Source of the DNA: Xanthomonas citri pv. mangiferaeindicae
GTDB taxonomy: Bacteria; Pseudomonadota; Gammaproteobacteria; Xanthomonadales; Xanthomonadaceae
NCBI GenBank assembly: GCA_002240395.1
Contig: CP016836.1
Coordinates: 744,001 to 808,000, forward strand
DNA length: 64,000 bases
Direction of reading: 5' to 3'
Shown: piece after piece, positions 16,962 through 25,455 of the stretch
Numbering within the stretch: position 1 is the first letter of the stretch
Layout of the letters: each line of letters starts with the position of its first letter
The notes under the pieces: model-generated
Told to the model about the DNA's origin: nothing
What the model saw: only the letters and a program-made list of their open reading frames with translations
The model's database searches: none
Made by a program: the position numbers and the translations under genes

Positions 16962-17567
16962 TCAGCGCAGCACCCGCCGGAACGTGAGGTTGATGCGTGG
17001 CCCGACCGGCCGCGCGGTTCTGGGCAACGCATGCCGATAGTGGGCCTGCGTCTCGCCCCGCATTACCAGCAGACTGCCGTGTGCCAGATCCAGCGCAAGT
17101 CGCGCCGGTTGTTGCCCGGGCGGCACATCGCGCCCCTTGAGCACGAAGCGCCGGGTCGCCCCCAGACTCAGCGACGCAATCACCGGCTGTGGCCCGAGTT
17201 CGGGCTCGTCGTCGCTGTGCCAACCCATCGCATCGCGGCCGTTGCGATAGAGATTGGCCAGCACGCTGTCGAACGGCACCCCGGCGGCCTTCGCCACGCG
17301 CTCGCGCACCGCGCCAAGCGCGGCCGGCCAAGGCAACGGCTCGAACCGCACTCCGGAGTAGCGGTAGCTCGCGCCGGGATCGCCGATCCAGCAGCTCAGC
17401 CGCGGCGCATCGACCTGGCGTCCGAAGATCCGCAGGCGATGCGTCGTCCACGACAGTCCGGCCTGCAGCGCCGCGAACAGCGCATCGGCCTCGGCGGCAG
17501 GCAGCCAGCCTGGGTCGAAAGCGAGGTCGGCGCCGGGGAGCAATGGCACGGGTGACGAGATCGACAT
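16962..17567 (-). CDS. AlkB-like 2-oxoglutarate/Fe(II) dioxygenase, nucleic-acid dealkylation
   Basis: A 201-residue protein of the short AlkB class (ALKBH2-like), which removes alkyl groups from DNA or RNA bases by oxidation. Iron ligands H117 and D119 lie in WHSDDE, and the distal histidine is probably H179 in HYRHALPRT. R191 and R197 in GPRINLTFR are the 2-oxoglutarate and substrate arginines of the family. LANLYRNGRDAMGWHSD is the standard lead-in. ATG 17567 was chosen over a longer frame because family similarity starts about 15 residues later. It is divergent from the WbsX/RgpF gene, 55 bases away. Confidence 0.9.
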   Translation of the reverse strand: MSISSPVPLLPGADLAFDPGWLPAAEADALFAALQAGLSWTTHRLRIFGRQVDAPRLSCWIGDPGASYRYSGVRFEPLPWPAALGAVRERVAKAAGVPFDSVLANLYRNGRDAMGWHSDDEPELGPQPVIASLSLGATRRFVLKGRDVPPGQQPARLALDLAHGSLLVMRGETQAHYRHALPRTARPVGPRINLTFRRVLR

Positions 17568-17622
17568 GCGCCACGCTAACACGTCTGCTACCGCCTCCCG
17601 TTGAATCTGGGATCATGTTGCT

Positions 17623-19662
17623 ATGCCGTCCTACTTCCAAATGCTTGTCTTCCGCTGTCTACGATTCGGGTTTCGCGCTGTTCCGATGACCCAGGCGGCA
17701 CGTGACCGACTCCGCGCACGATTCATGGCGCGGCATGCAGATTTGGTGCCGTTGCCACCGCGCGGCCGCCAAACCGCCTTCGGAAGCGAGCGTCGCCCAC
17801 GCATCCGTGCTGACGGACGGGCGATCGGCTTTCGGGAGTTCGCATCGGCCACGCTCCCCTCGCCAATGCCAGCGACTTTGGTCGCCTTTTACCTTCCCCA
17901 ATTCCACCCCATCCCTGAGAACGATCGATGGTGGGGCCCTGGCTTCACCGAATGGCGAAACGTGACACGTGCACTGCCGCAGTTCGAAGGGCATGCGCAG
18001 CCGCGCCTACCGGCCGACCTGGGGTTCTACGATCTACGCAACCCAGATGTGATGCGCGCGCAGGCCGCTCTGGCGCGACAATATGGAATTGGTGCGTTCT
18101 GTAGCTACTTCTATTGGTTCGGCGGCAAGACCTTGCTCGAGGCCCCTCTCCACAATTGGCTGGAAGACCCTTCGATCGACATGCCGCTGTGCTTGTGCTG
18201 GGCGAATGAGACCTGGTCGCGCCGCTGGGATGGGCGAGATCAGGATGTCTTGATCGAGCAGAAGCACGGCCCGGAAGACGACCTAGCCTTCATCGCTTAT
18301 GTCGCGAAGTATCTTCGCGATCCGCGCTATCTCCGCGTTTCCGGCCGACCACTGCTTTTGGTGTATCGGCCGAGCTTGCTTCCAGATGCACGAGAAACTG
18401 CGCGGCGCTGGCGGGCCTGGTGTCTCGATCATGGCATCGGCGAAATTCGGCTCGGCTACGTTCAAGGATTCGAGCGGCCCATACCGCAAGACATCGGCTT
18501 CGATGTCGCGGTGGAATTCCCGCCGAACATGAGCGCGCCGCCATCGATTGCCCAGCAGCAGATGCTGATCAACCCCAATTATGCGGGCGACGTGCTTGAT
18601 TGGCGGGAGATGGCAAAAAGCATGGCCTCGCGCCCATTGCCCAGCTATCCACTCTATCGATGTGTCAACCCCGGCTGGGACAATGAGCCGCGACGGCCAG
18701 GCCGCGGTCGCGTTTATACGCATGCATCGCCGCGCGGCTATCGCGATTGGCTACGCGCGATCATAGAAGGACGTTCATCCAACATCGCACCGGATCAGCA
18801 CCTGGTCTTTATCAACGCGTGGAACGAATGGGCTGAAGGCGCAGTACTTGAGCCTGATCAGCGTTTGGGCCATGCCTGGCTCGACGCCACAAGACGGGCA
18901 CTTCGCCCCCCCGTAAGCAGATCGTCACGCTTCCATGCCATCGTACATGCATGGCACCTGGATACCTTCGACGAGATCCTCGCCTCACTTCACGCCAGTG
19001 GCGTTGACTGGAAGCTGATCGTCACCACATCGCCCCAGCTTGAATCACAGGTACGCACACGACTCAGATCAGCCCCATTCGATGCTGATATACACGTACT
19101 CGAAAACAGAGGACGGGACATTCTGCCTTTCCTTCAGGTCGCTGATCGTCTGCTCGACGACGGCGTGGACGCCGTACTGAAACTCCACACAAAGCAATCC
19201 ACACACCTCCCAAGCGGCCAAGACTGGGGCCGCGATCTCGTCGCCAACCTCCTAAACGCTGCGCCGGAGATCGCGCGCCGATTTCGTGAAGACGCCCGTC
19301 TAGGACTCGTAGCACCTGATGGCCATCTGTGTCGGGTTCAAGATCATCTAGGCGGCAATGCAGATGGGCTGCGCTACTTAGGACGGTCGTTGGCCAGCCG
19401 ACTCGATCCAGAAAGCATGTTGTTTGTCGCCGGAAGCATGTTCTGGCTCCGCTTGCCCGCACTTCGTCCGCTGCTAGATGCCGGCTTGGCAATCGAAGAT
19501 TTTGAAACCGAGGCCAGTCAGATCGATGGCACCCTTGCCCATGCCGTCGAGCGGGTTTTTGCCCACGTAGTTCTCGATTCCGGATACCAGGTCATGGAGC
19601 GCTCAGAGTTGGCTGGCCTGGCGCCAGCCAACTCGATTACGCTGCCTTATCAATCCACCTAG
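17623..19662 (+). CDS. WbsX-type (GH99-like) and RgpF-type bifunctional polysaccharide biosynthesis protein
   Basis: A 679-residue cytoplasmic protein with two modules. About residues 85-405 match the WbsX family found in O-antigen loci: AFYLPQFHPIPENDRWWGPG, FTEWRNV, CLCWANETWSRRWDG and FINAWNEWAEGA. About residues 410-660 match RgpF-like rhamnan synthesis proteins: FHAIVHAWHLDTFDEIL, NRGRDILPFLQ and LKLHTKQSTH. A role in building rhamnose-containing O-polysaccharide is inferred. Its base composition is less GC-rich than alkB and the CoA-transferase genes on either side. ATG 17623 is used, and the internal ATG at 17686 is also possible. It lies about 10 kb from the wzm/wzt block, with the sugar-nucleotide genes between. 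Confidence 0.85.
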   Translation: MPSYFQMLVFRCLRFGFRAVPMTQAARDRLRARFMARHADLVPLPPRGRQTAFGSERRPRIRADGRAIGFREFASATLPSPMPATLVAFYLPQFHPIPENDRWWGPGFTEWRNVTRALPQFEGHAQPRLPADLGFYDLRNPDVMRAQAALARQYGIGAFCSYFYWFGGKTLLEAPLHNWLEDPSIDMPLCLCWANETWSRRWDGRDQDVLIEQKHGPEDDLAFIAYVAKYLRDPRYLRVSGRPLLLVYRPSLLPDARETARRWRAWCLDHGIGEIRLGYVQGFERPIPQDIGFDVAVEFPPNMSAPPSIAQQQMLINPNYAGDVLDWREMAKSMASRPLPSYPLYRCVNPGWDNEPRRPGRGRVYTHASPRGYRDWLRAIIEGRSSNIAPDQHLVFINAWNEWAEGAVLEPDQRLGHAWLDATRRALRPPVSRSSRFHAIVHAWHLDTFDEILASLHASGVDWKLIVTTSPQLESQVRTRLRSAPFDADIHVLENRGRDILPFLQVADRLLDDGVDAVLKLHTKQSTHLPSGQDWGRDLVANLLNAAPEIARRFREDARLGLVAPDGHLCRVQDHLGGNADGLRYLGRSLASRLDPESMLFVAGSMFWLRLPALRPLLDAGLAIEDFETEASQIDGTLAHAVERVFAHVVLDSGYQVMERSELAGLAPANSITLPYQST

Positions 19663-19674
19663 CAGCGAGTTGGA

Positions 19675-20313
19675 CTACTCTGCGTTAACGCGGAACGCGA
19701 CACCGGTCTTGTCCTCGAGCGACTGCGCGTCCACGCCGTCGGCCATCTCGACCAGCACCAAGCCATCGGGCGTAACGTCGAACACCGCCAAGTCGGTGAT
19801 GATGCGATCGACCACGCCGACACCGGTCAGCGGGAGCGTGCATTCGGGCAGGATCTTGTGGCCACCGTCCTTGGCGACGTGCTCCATCAGCACGACCACG
19901 CGCTTGACGCCGGCGACAAGGTCCATCGCCCCGCCCATGCCCTTGACCATCTTGCCGGGCACCATCCAGTTGGCGAGGTCGCCGCGATCGGTGACCTGCA
20001 TCGCGCCGAGGATCGCCAGGTCGATATGACCGCCACGGATCATCGCGAACGAGTCGTGACTGCCGAAGTAGCTGGCACCCGGCCGCGCGGTCACGGTCTG
20101 CTTGCCGGCGTTGATCAGGTCGGCGTCTAACTCATCCTCGGTCGGGAACGGGCCGATGCCCAGCAGCCCGTTCTCGGACTGCAGCCAGACATCGACGCCG
20201 TCTGGAATGTGGTTGGCCACCAGCGTCGGCAGGCCGATACCGAGATTGACGTAGGCGCCGTCGGTGAGTTCACGGGCGGCGCGCGCCGCCATCTGGTCAC
20301 GGGTCCAGGCCAT
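19675..20313 (-). CDS. scoB: 3-oxoacid CoA-transferase subunit B
   Basis: A 212-residue subunit of a heteromeric enzyme that moves CoA from succinyl-CoA to acetoacetate or a similar 3-oxoacid. The catalytic glutamate lies in QSENGLLGIGPFP, the family active-site motif. GIGLPTLVANHIPDG and HIDLAILGAMQVTDRGDLANW are further CoA-transferase B signatures. ATG 20313 has AGGAGG about ten bases upstream. The stop of subunit A lies just beyond, so translation is coupled. It converges on the WbsX/RgpF gene with 12 bases between the stops. Confidence 0.93.
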   Translation of the reverse strand: MAWTRDQMAARAARELTDGAYVNLGIGLPTLVANHIPDGVDVWLQSENGLLGIGPFPTEDELDADLINAGKQTVTARPGASYFGSHDSFAMIRGGHIDLAILGAMQVTDRGDLANWMVPGKMVKGMGGAMDLVAGVKRVVVLMEHVAKDGGHKILPECTLPLTGVGVVDRIITDLAVFDVTPDGLVLVEMADGVDAQSLEDKTGVAFRVNAE

Positions 20314-20314
20314 C

Positions 20315-21049
20315 TCAGTTCCCCTCCTGCCGTACGGTGCGTTGCTCGATGCGCTTTTCCGGGGTCGCGTTGACGACGATGCGGTCGACGTAGATCCCCG
20401 GCAGATGCACCTGGTCGGGATCGATGTCGCCGATCTCGACCAGCTCCTCGACCTCGGCCACGCAAACCTTGCCGGCCATCGCACAGGCCGGATTGAAGTT
20501 GCGCGCGGTCTTGCGGAACACGAGGTTGCCGGCCTTGTCGGCCTTCCACGCCTTGACCAGCGCCACGTCGGCGACCAATGCGGTCTCGAGCACGTAATGG
20601 CGGCCTTCGAACTCGCGCGTTTCCTTGCCCTCGGCAACGACCGTGCCGTAACCGGTGGCGGTGAAGAACGCCGGAATACCGGCGCCGCCGGCACGCAGGC
20701 GCTCGGCCAATGTGCCCTGTGGGTTGAACTCCAGCTCCAGTTCGCCGCCCAGGTACTGGCGCTCGAACTCCTTGTTCTCGCCGACGTAGGAGGAAATCAT
20801 CTTGCGGATCTGCCGGGTTTCCAACAGTTGCCCCAAGCCAAAGCCATCGACGCCGGCGTTGTTGGAAATCGCCGTCAGCCCGGTCACGCCCGAGTCACGC
20901 AGCGCGGCGATCAGCGCCTCGGGAATGCCGCACAGGCCGAAGCCGCCGACCGCGAGGGTCTGGCCATCAGCAACGACACCGGCCAGCGCCGACGCCGCAT
21001 CGGGGTACAGCTTGCCGCGGCGGGCCGCGGCGGAACTCTGCTCGCTCAT
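20315..21049 (-). CDS. scoA: 3-oxoacid CoA-transferase subunit A
   Basis: A 244-residue partner of subunit B. The CoA-binding start is DGQTLAVGGFGLCGIPEALI, followed by ISNNAGVDGFGLGQLL, a region of subunit A that contributes to the CoA pocket. The gene starts at ATG 21049 and precedes scoB without a gap, so both form one two-gene operon. Reversible CoA transfer for ketone-body or branched-chain acid use is known for the family, and the exact substrate cannot be read here. It is divergent from manB. Confidence 0.93.
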   Translation of the reverse strand: MSEQSSAAARRGKLYPDAASALAGVVADGQTLAVGGFGLCGIPEALIAALRDSGVTGLTAISNNAGVDGFGLGQLLETRQIRKMISSYVGENKEFERQYLGGELELEFNPQGTLAERLRAGGAGIPAFFTATGYGTVVAEGKETREFEGRHYVLETALVADVALVKAWKADKAGNLVFRKTARNFNPACAMAGKVCVAEVEELVEIGDIDPDQVHLPGIYVDRIVVNATPEKRIEQRTVRQEGN

Positions 21050-21158
21050 CTCGATCCTCGTGGCGCAACTCGACGCATTCTAGCCGGCAGCGCGCCTTGC
21101 CGCCGGCAGGTCGGCGCGCGGGATAGAATCGGCGCTCCCCTTCTCACATGGATGCGCC

Positions 21159-22514
21159 ATGCCCCTGCCCGCCTTCAAGGCCTACGACCTGCGCGGTCGC
21201 GTGCCCGACGAACTCAACCCGGCGCTGGCCCGCGACATCGGCGTTGCGCTGGCCGCCCAACTCGAGCCGGGGGCAGTGGTACTGGGCCGCGACGTGCGCC
21301 TGACCAGCCCAGAGCTACAGACCGCGCTGTCGGAAGGGCTGCGCAGTCAGGGCCGCGAAGTCGTGGATATCGGCGTGGGCGGGACCGAAGAGGTCTACTT
21401 CCAGGTCGATCGATTGGGCGCGGCCGGTGGCGTCATGGTGACCGCCAGCCATAACCCAATGGACTACAACGGTATGAAATTGGTCCGGCAGCAGGCGCGG
21501 CCGATCAGTTCCGATACCGGCTTGTTCGCGATCAGTGACGCGGTCGAGGCCGGCAACCTGCCGCCGCCGGTGACCAAGCCGGGCAGCGAACGGAGTCACG
21601 CGGACAAATCCGAATACATCGCGCATCTGCTCGGCTACGTCGATGCGGCCGTGCTGCGGCCGCTCAAGCTCGTGGTCAATGCGGGCAATGGCGGCGCCGG
21701 CGCGATCGTGGACCTGCTCGCCCCGCACCTGCCGTTCGAGTTCGTACGCGTCTTCCACGACGCCGACGGCCGCTTTCCCAATGGCATTCCCAATCCGCTG
21801 CTGCCCGAGAACCGCCAGGCGACCGCCGATGCCGTGCGCGCGCACGGCGCGGACTTCGGCATCGCCTGGGACGGTGACTTCGACCGCTGCTTCTTCTTCG
21901 ACGAGAGCGGCACGTTCATCGAGGGCTACTACCTGGTCGGATTGCTGGCGCAGGCGATCCTGGCCAAGCAGCCGGGCGGCAAGGTCGTGCACGACCCGCG
22001 CCTGGTCTGGAACACCGTCGAACAGGTCGAGGCCGCCGGCGGCGTCCCGGTGCTGTGCAAGAGCGGGCACGCCTTCATCAAGGAAAAGATGCGCGCCGAG
22101 GATGCGGTCTACGGTGGCGAGATGAGTGCTCACCATTACTTCCGCGAGTTCGCCTATGCCGACTCGGGCATGATCCCATGGCTGCTGATCGCCGAACTGG
22201 TCTCCAAGAGCGGGCGCACGCTCGGCGATCTCGTCGCCGCGCGCGTGGCGAAGTTCCCCTGCAGCGGCGAGATCAACTTCCGCGTCGCCGATGCCAAGGT
22301 CGCCGTCGAGCGCGTGATGGCGCACTACGCCGCGCAATCGCCCACGCTCGACCACACCGACGGCATCAGTGCCGACTTCGGCGACTGGCGCTTCAACCTG
22401 CGTAGCTCCAATACCGAACCCCTGCTGCGGCTCAACGTCGAGACCCGCGGCGATCGCGCGCTGCTCGAGGCGCGGACGCGGGAACTCTCGCAACTGCTAG
22501 CACCCGAAGCCTGA
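21159..22514 (+). CDS. manB: Phosphomannomutase/phosphoglucomutase (ManB/CpsG, XanA type)
   Basis: A 451-residue cytoplasmic enzyme converting mannose-6-P to mannose-1-P, and often glucose-6-P to glucose-1-P. The phosphoserine is S97 in VTASHNPMDYNG, the metal loop is DGDFDRC (about 246), the sugar-binding loop is GGEMSAHHYFRDF-like (GEMSAHHYFREFAY), and the phosphate-binding loop is RSSNTEPLLRLN. Similarity to E. coli CpsG is high along the full length. The product feeds ManC eight bases downstream, and glucose-1-P would feed RmlA. A TAGAAT hexamer at 21124-21129 is a candidate -10. Confidence 0.93.
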   Translation: MPLPAFKAYDLRGRVPDELNPALARDIGVALAAQLEPGAVVLGRDVRLTSPELQTALSEGLRSQGREVVDIGVGGTEEVYFQVDRLGAAGGVMVTASHNPMDYNGMKLVRQQARPISSDTGLFAISDAVEAGNLPPPVTKPGSERSHADKSEYIAHLLGYVDAAVLRPLKLVVNAGNGGAGAIVDLLAPHLPFEFVRVFHDADGRFPNGIPNPLLPENRQATADAVRAHGADFGIAWDGDFDRCFFFDESGTFIEGYYLVGLLAQAILAKQPGGKVVHDPRLVWNTVEQVEAAGGVPVLCKSGHAFIKEKMRAEDAVYGGEMSAHHYFREFAYADSGMIPWLLIAELVSKSGRTLGDLVAARVAKFPCSGEINFRVADAKVAVERVMAHYAAQSPTLDHTDGISADFGDWRFNLRSSNTEPLLRLNVETRGDRALLEARTRELSQLLAPEA

Positions 22515-22522
22515 GACGCACG

Positions 22523-23932
22523 ATGACCGCGATCATTCCGGTACTCCTATCCGGCGGAGCCGGCACACGACTGTGGCCGCTGTCGCGCGAGATGTATCCC
22601 AAGCAGTTCCTGCCGCTGGTGGGCGAGCACACGATGCTGCAGGCGACATGGCAACGGGTCGCCCCGCTCGTGGGAGAACAGGGGCCGCTGATCGTCGCCA
22701 ACGAAGAGCACCGTTTCATCGTGGCCGAACAGCTCCAGCAGGTCGGAGCCCGCCCGGAGACGATTCTGCTCGAACCTGCGGGCCGTAATACGGCGCCCGC
22801 CATCGCAGCAGCGGCGCTCGAGGCGGCGCACTCCACGCCTGACGCTGTGTTGCTGGTGCTGCCATCGGATCACGTGGTCCAACGTCCGGACGCATTCCTC
22901 GCGGCGGTCCGCACCGCGCTGCCGACTGCAGCGGACGGCAAGCTCGTCACCTTCGGCGTGGTGCCCCATAGCCCCGAGACCGGCTACGGTTACATCAAGT
23001 CCGGAACGGACGGCGGTGCAGTCCTTCCGGTCGAGCGCTTCGTCGAAAAGCCGGACCTGGCAACGGCCCAGCAGTACGTGGCCTCGGGCCAGTACTACTG
23101 GAACAGCGGTATGTTTCTGTTCCGAGCGGACCGCTATCTGGAAGAACTCGGACGACACGCGCCGGCCATCCTGTCGGCGGTACGCGCTGCATGGGAAGGC
23201 GCACGCAAGGACGCGGACTTCACCCGGCTCGATCCCGATGCGTTCGCCGCCAGCCCATCCGATTCGATCGATTACGCGGTCATGGAAAAAACCGATGCCG
23301 CAGTGGTCATGCCGCTCGACGCCGGATGGAGCGATGTCGGCTCATGGGCATCCCTGCGCGAGGTCAGCCCCCAGGACGCGGACGGCAATGCGCACCACGG
23401 CGATGTCGTCGCGATCGATTGTCGCAATACCTATGCGCACGGCAACCGCCTGATCGCGATGATCGGCCTGGAGGACACGATCGTCGTCGAGACCGACGAC
23501 GCGATCCTCGTCGGGCGCAGCGACCGGATCCAACAGGTCAAGGACGTCGTCGCCGAGCTCAAGGCGCGCCAACTGCCGCAGGCCAGCTGGCATCGCAAGG
23601 TCTACCGGCCCTGGGGCGCCTACGACTCGATCGACAACGGCGCGCGCTTCCAGGTCAAGCGCATCACCGTCAAGCCCGGCGCGACACTGAGCCTGCAGAT
23701 GCACCACCACCGCGCCGAGCACTGGATCGTCGTCAGCGGCACTGCCGAGGTCACACGCGGCGGCGACGTGCTGCTGTTGAGCGAAAACCAGAGCACCTAC
23801 ATCCCGCTCGGCGTGACCCATCGCCTGCGCAACCCGGGCAAGCTGCCACTGGAGCTGATCGAGGTGCAGTCGGGCAGCTATCTGGGCGAGGACGACATCG
23901 TGCGCTTCGAGGACACCTACGGCCGCGCTTGA
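22523..23932 (+). CDS. manC: Mannose-1-phosphate guanylyltransferase / mannose-6-phosphate isomerase
   Basis: A 469-residue bifunctional enzyme (XanB/AlgA/CpsB type). The N-terminal nucleotidyltransferase starts with VLLSGGAGTRLWPLSREMYP, the GTP-binding signature, and has FVEKPDLATAQQYV and NSGMFLFRA. The C-terminal cupin (about 350-465) is the isomerase, with the metal-binding LSLQMHHHRAEHWIVVSG motif. It makes GDP-mannose for LPS or exopolysaccharide. It is the second gene of manB-manC and ends before a strong hairpin shared with the convergent rml operon. Confidence 0.94.
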   Translation: MTAIIPVLLSGGAGTRLWPLSREMYPKQFLPLVGEHTMLQATWQRVAPLVGEQGPLIVANEEHRFIVAEQLQQVGARPETILLEPAGRNTAPAIAAAALEAAHSTPDAVLLVLPSDHVVQRPDAFLAAVRTALPTAADGKLVTFGVVPHSPETGYGYIKSGTDGGAVLPVERFVEKPDLATAQQYVASGQYYWNSGMFLFRADRYLEELGRHAPAILSAVRAAWEGARKDADFTRLDPDAFAASPSDSIDYAVMEKTDAAVVMPLDAGWSDVGSWASLREVSPQDADGNAHHGDVVAIDCRNTYAHGNRLIAMIGLEDTIVVETDDAILVGRSDRIQQVKDVVAELKARQLPQASWHRKVYRPWGAYDSIDNGARFQVKRITVKPGATLSLQMHHHRAEHWIVVSGTAEVTRGGDVLLLSENQSTYIPLGVTHRLRNPGKLPLELIEVQSGSYLGEDDIVRFEDTYGRA

Positions 23933-23957
23933 GTCGGCACCTGATCGCTCAACTTCG

Positions 23958-23983
23958 AGGACGGCGCCTTCGGGCGCCGTCCT
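23958..23983. terminator. Hairpin between convergent manC and rfbD
   Basis: AGGACGGCGCC (23958-23968) and GGCGCCGTCCT (23973-23983) form an 11-pair GC-rich stem closed by a TTCG tetraloop. It lies 25 bases after manC and 15 bases from the rfbD stop. It has no T-run, so it may act as a transcript end-protecting or bidirectional stop structure. Confidence 0.6.
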
Positions 23984-23998
23984 GTATTCGAAGCCCTG

Positions 23999-24901
23999 TC
24001 AGCGATCCGCGGCGAGCGTATCGAGGACGCCGCCCAGCGCATGCTTCCACTCGGGCAGCAGGACACCGAAGTCGCGCTCCAGCGTGCCGGTATCCAGGCG
24101 CGAGTAGGCCGGGCGCTTGGCGGGAGTCGGATAGTCGGCGGTCGCGATCGGCTCGACCTTCGGCGCGCGTGCGATCAGGCCACGTTCGAGCGCGCCTTCG
24201 AAAATCGCCTCGGCAAACCCATGCCAGCTCGTCTCGCCGTTCGCGGTCAGATGCCAAGTACCGCGCCGCCTGCCGCCGTCCTGCAGCAACTGCGCGGTGA
24301 CGTCGGCGATCAGCGCCGCCGGCGTCGGCGTGCCGATCTGGTCGGCGACCACACGCAGCACGTCGCGCTCGGCGCCCACGCGCAGCATCGTGCGCAGGAA
24401 GTTGTGGCCGTGCGCTGCATAGACCCAGGCCGTGCGCAGGATCAGGTGCTGCCCGCCGGCTGCTCGGATTGCGTCCTCGCCGGCCAACTTACTGGCCCCG
24501 TAGACGCCCAGCGGTGCGGTGGTGTCGTCCGGCCGGTACGGGCGCGTGCCTTGGCCATCGAATACGTAGTCGGTCGAGTAGTGCACCAGTGGCACGTCGT
24601 GTGTCGCGCACCAGCGGGCGATCGCACCCGGCGTCTTCGCGTTGGCGGCGAATGCGACCTCCTGCTCGCTTTCGGCCTTGTCGACGGCGGTGTACGCCGC
24701 GGCATTAATGACCCGATCCGGCCTGACAATATCGAGCAGCGCTACGACGGCTTCCGCGTCGGCAAAGTCCGCCTGCAGGCACGGCGCGCCGTCGGCGAGC
24801 GTGCCGCTGCGCGTCGTGGCCTGGACTGCACCAAGCGGTACGAGTGAGCGCAGCAGCTCGCGGCCGACCTGGCCGTTGGCGCCGAAGACCAGCGTGGTCA
24901 T
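23999..24901 (-). CDS. rfbD: dTDP-4-dehydrorhamnose reductase
   Basis: A 300-residue SDR enzyme for the last step of dTDP-L-rhamnose synthesis (NADPH reduction). The N-terminal Rossmann motif is VFGANGQVGREL, the catalytic Tyr/Lys lie in VYGASKLAGE, and NAAAYTAVDKAESE and HYSTDYVFDG are RmlD signatures. It is the last gene of the minus-strand rmlB-rmlA-rmlC-rmlD operon. Its ATG at 24901 overlaps the rfbC stop as ATGA. Confidence 0.94.
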   Translation of the reverse strand: MTTLVFGANGQVGRELLRSLVPLGAVQATTRSGTLADGAPCLQADFADAEAVVALLDIVRPDRVINAAAYTAVDKAESEQEVAFAANAKTPGAIARWCATHDVPLVHYSTDYVFDGQGTRPYRPDDTTAPLGVYGASKLAGEDAIRAAGGQHLILRTAWVYAAHGHNFLRTMLRVGAERDVLRVVADQIGTPTPAALIADVTAQLLQDGGRRRGTWHLTANGETSWHGFAEAIFEGALERGLIARAPKVEPIATADYPTPAKRPAYSRLDTGTLERDFGVLLPEWKHALGGVLDTLAADR

Positions 24902-25455
24902 GCGCGCAGGTCCGGCAGCCGATCCTCGGCAATGTCGGCCAACAGGGGCGCCTGCGCATCCTTGTCCGACAGCAGTGGTGCGTCGATCGGCCATTCGACG
25001 CCGATCTGCGGATCGTCCCAGCGCACGCCGGCGTCGGCTTCCTTGACGTAGACGTCAGTGCACAGGTAGCTGAACAACGCCGTCTCCGACAGCACCGCGA
25101 AGCCATGTGCGAAGCCTTCTGGGATCCAGAACTGACGCTTGTTCTCCGCGCTCAGCAGCACCCCTTCCCATTGTCCGAAGGTCGGCGACCCACGCCGAAT
25201 GTCGACCGCCACGTCGAAGACTTCGCCTTGGAGCACGCTGACCAGCTTGCCCTGCGGCCGCGGCCACTGGTAATGCAGGCCGCGCAGCACGCCTTTCGCG
25301 GACGAGGACACGTTGCTCTGCACGAAGCTCGTCGGCAGGCCATGCTGGCCGAAGCGCGCCGCGTTCCAGGCCTCGAAGAAGAAACCACGGGCATCGCCGA
25401 ACACGGCAGGCTCGAGCACGACGGCACCGGGCAACTTGGTTTCGATGATCTTCAA
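24898..25455 (-). CDS. rfbC: dTDP-4-dehydrorhamnose 3,5-epimerase
   Basis: A 185-residue cupin-fold epimerase, third enzyme of dTDP-L-rhamnose synthesis. Residues LEPAVFGDARGFFFEAWN, the catalytic histidine in VLRGLHYQ, VFDVAVDIRRGSPTFG and FWIPEGFAHGFAVLSE are all diagnostic. No ATG fits the family start. TTG 25455 does, giving the usual length. It overlaps the rfbA stop as TTGA and has GAGGAG about nine bases upstream. The start was chosen on these grounds. An unusual initiator combined with coupling may lower its yield relative to rfbA. Confidence 0.92.
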   Translation of the reverse strand: MKIIETKLPGAVVLEPAVFGDARGFFFEAWNAARFGQHGLPTSFVQSNVSSSAKGVLRGLHYQWPRPQGKLVSVLQGEVFDVAVDIRRGSPTFGQWEGVLLSAENKRQFWIPEGFAHGFAVLSETALFSYLCTDVYVKEADAGVRWDDPQIGVEWPIDAPLLSDKDAQAPLLADIAEDRLPDLRA

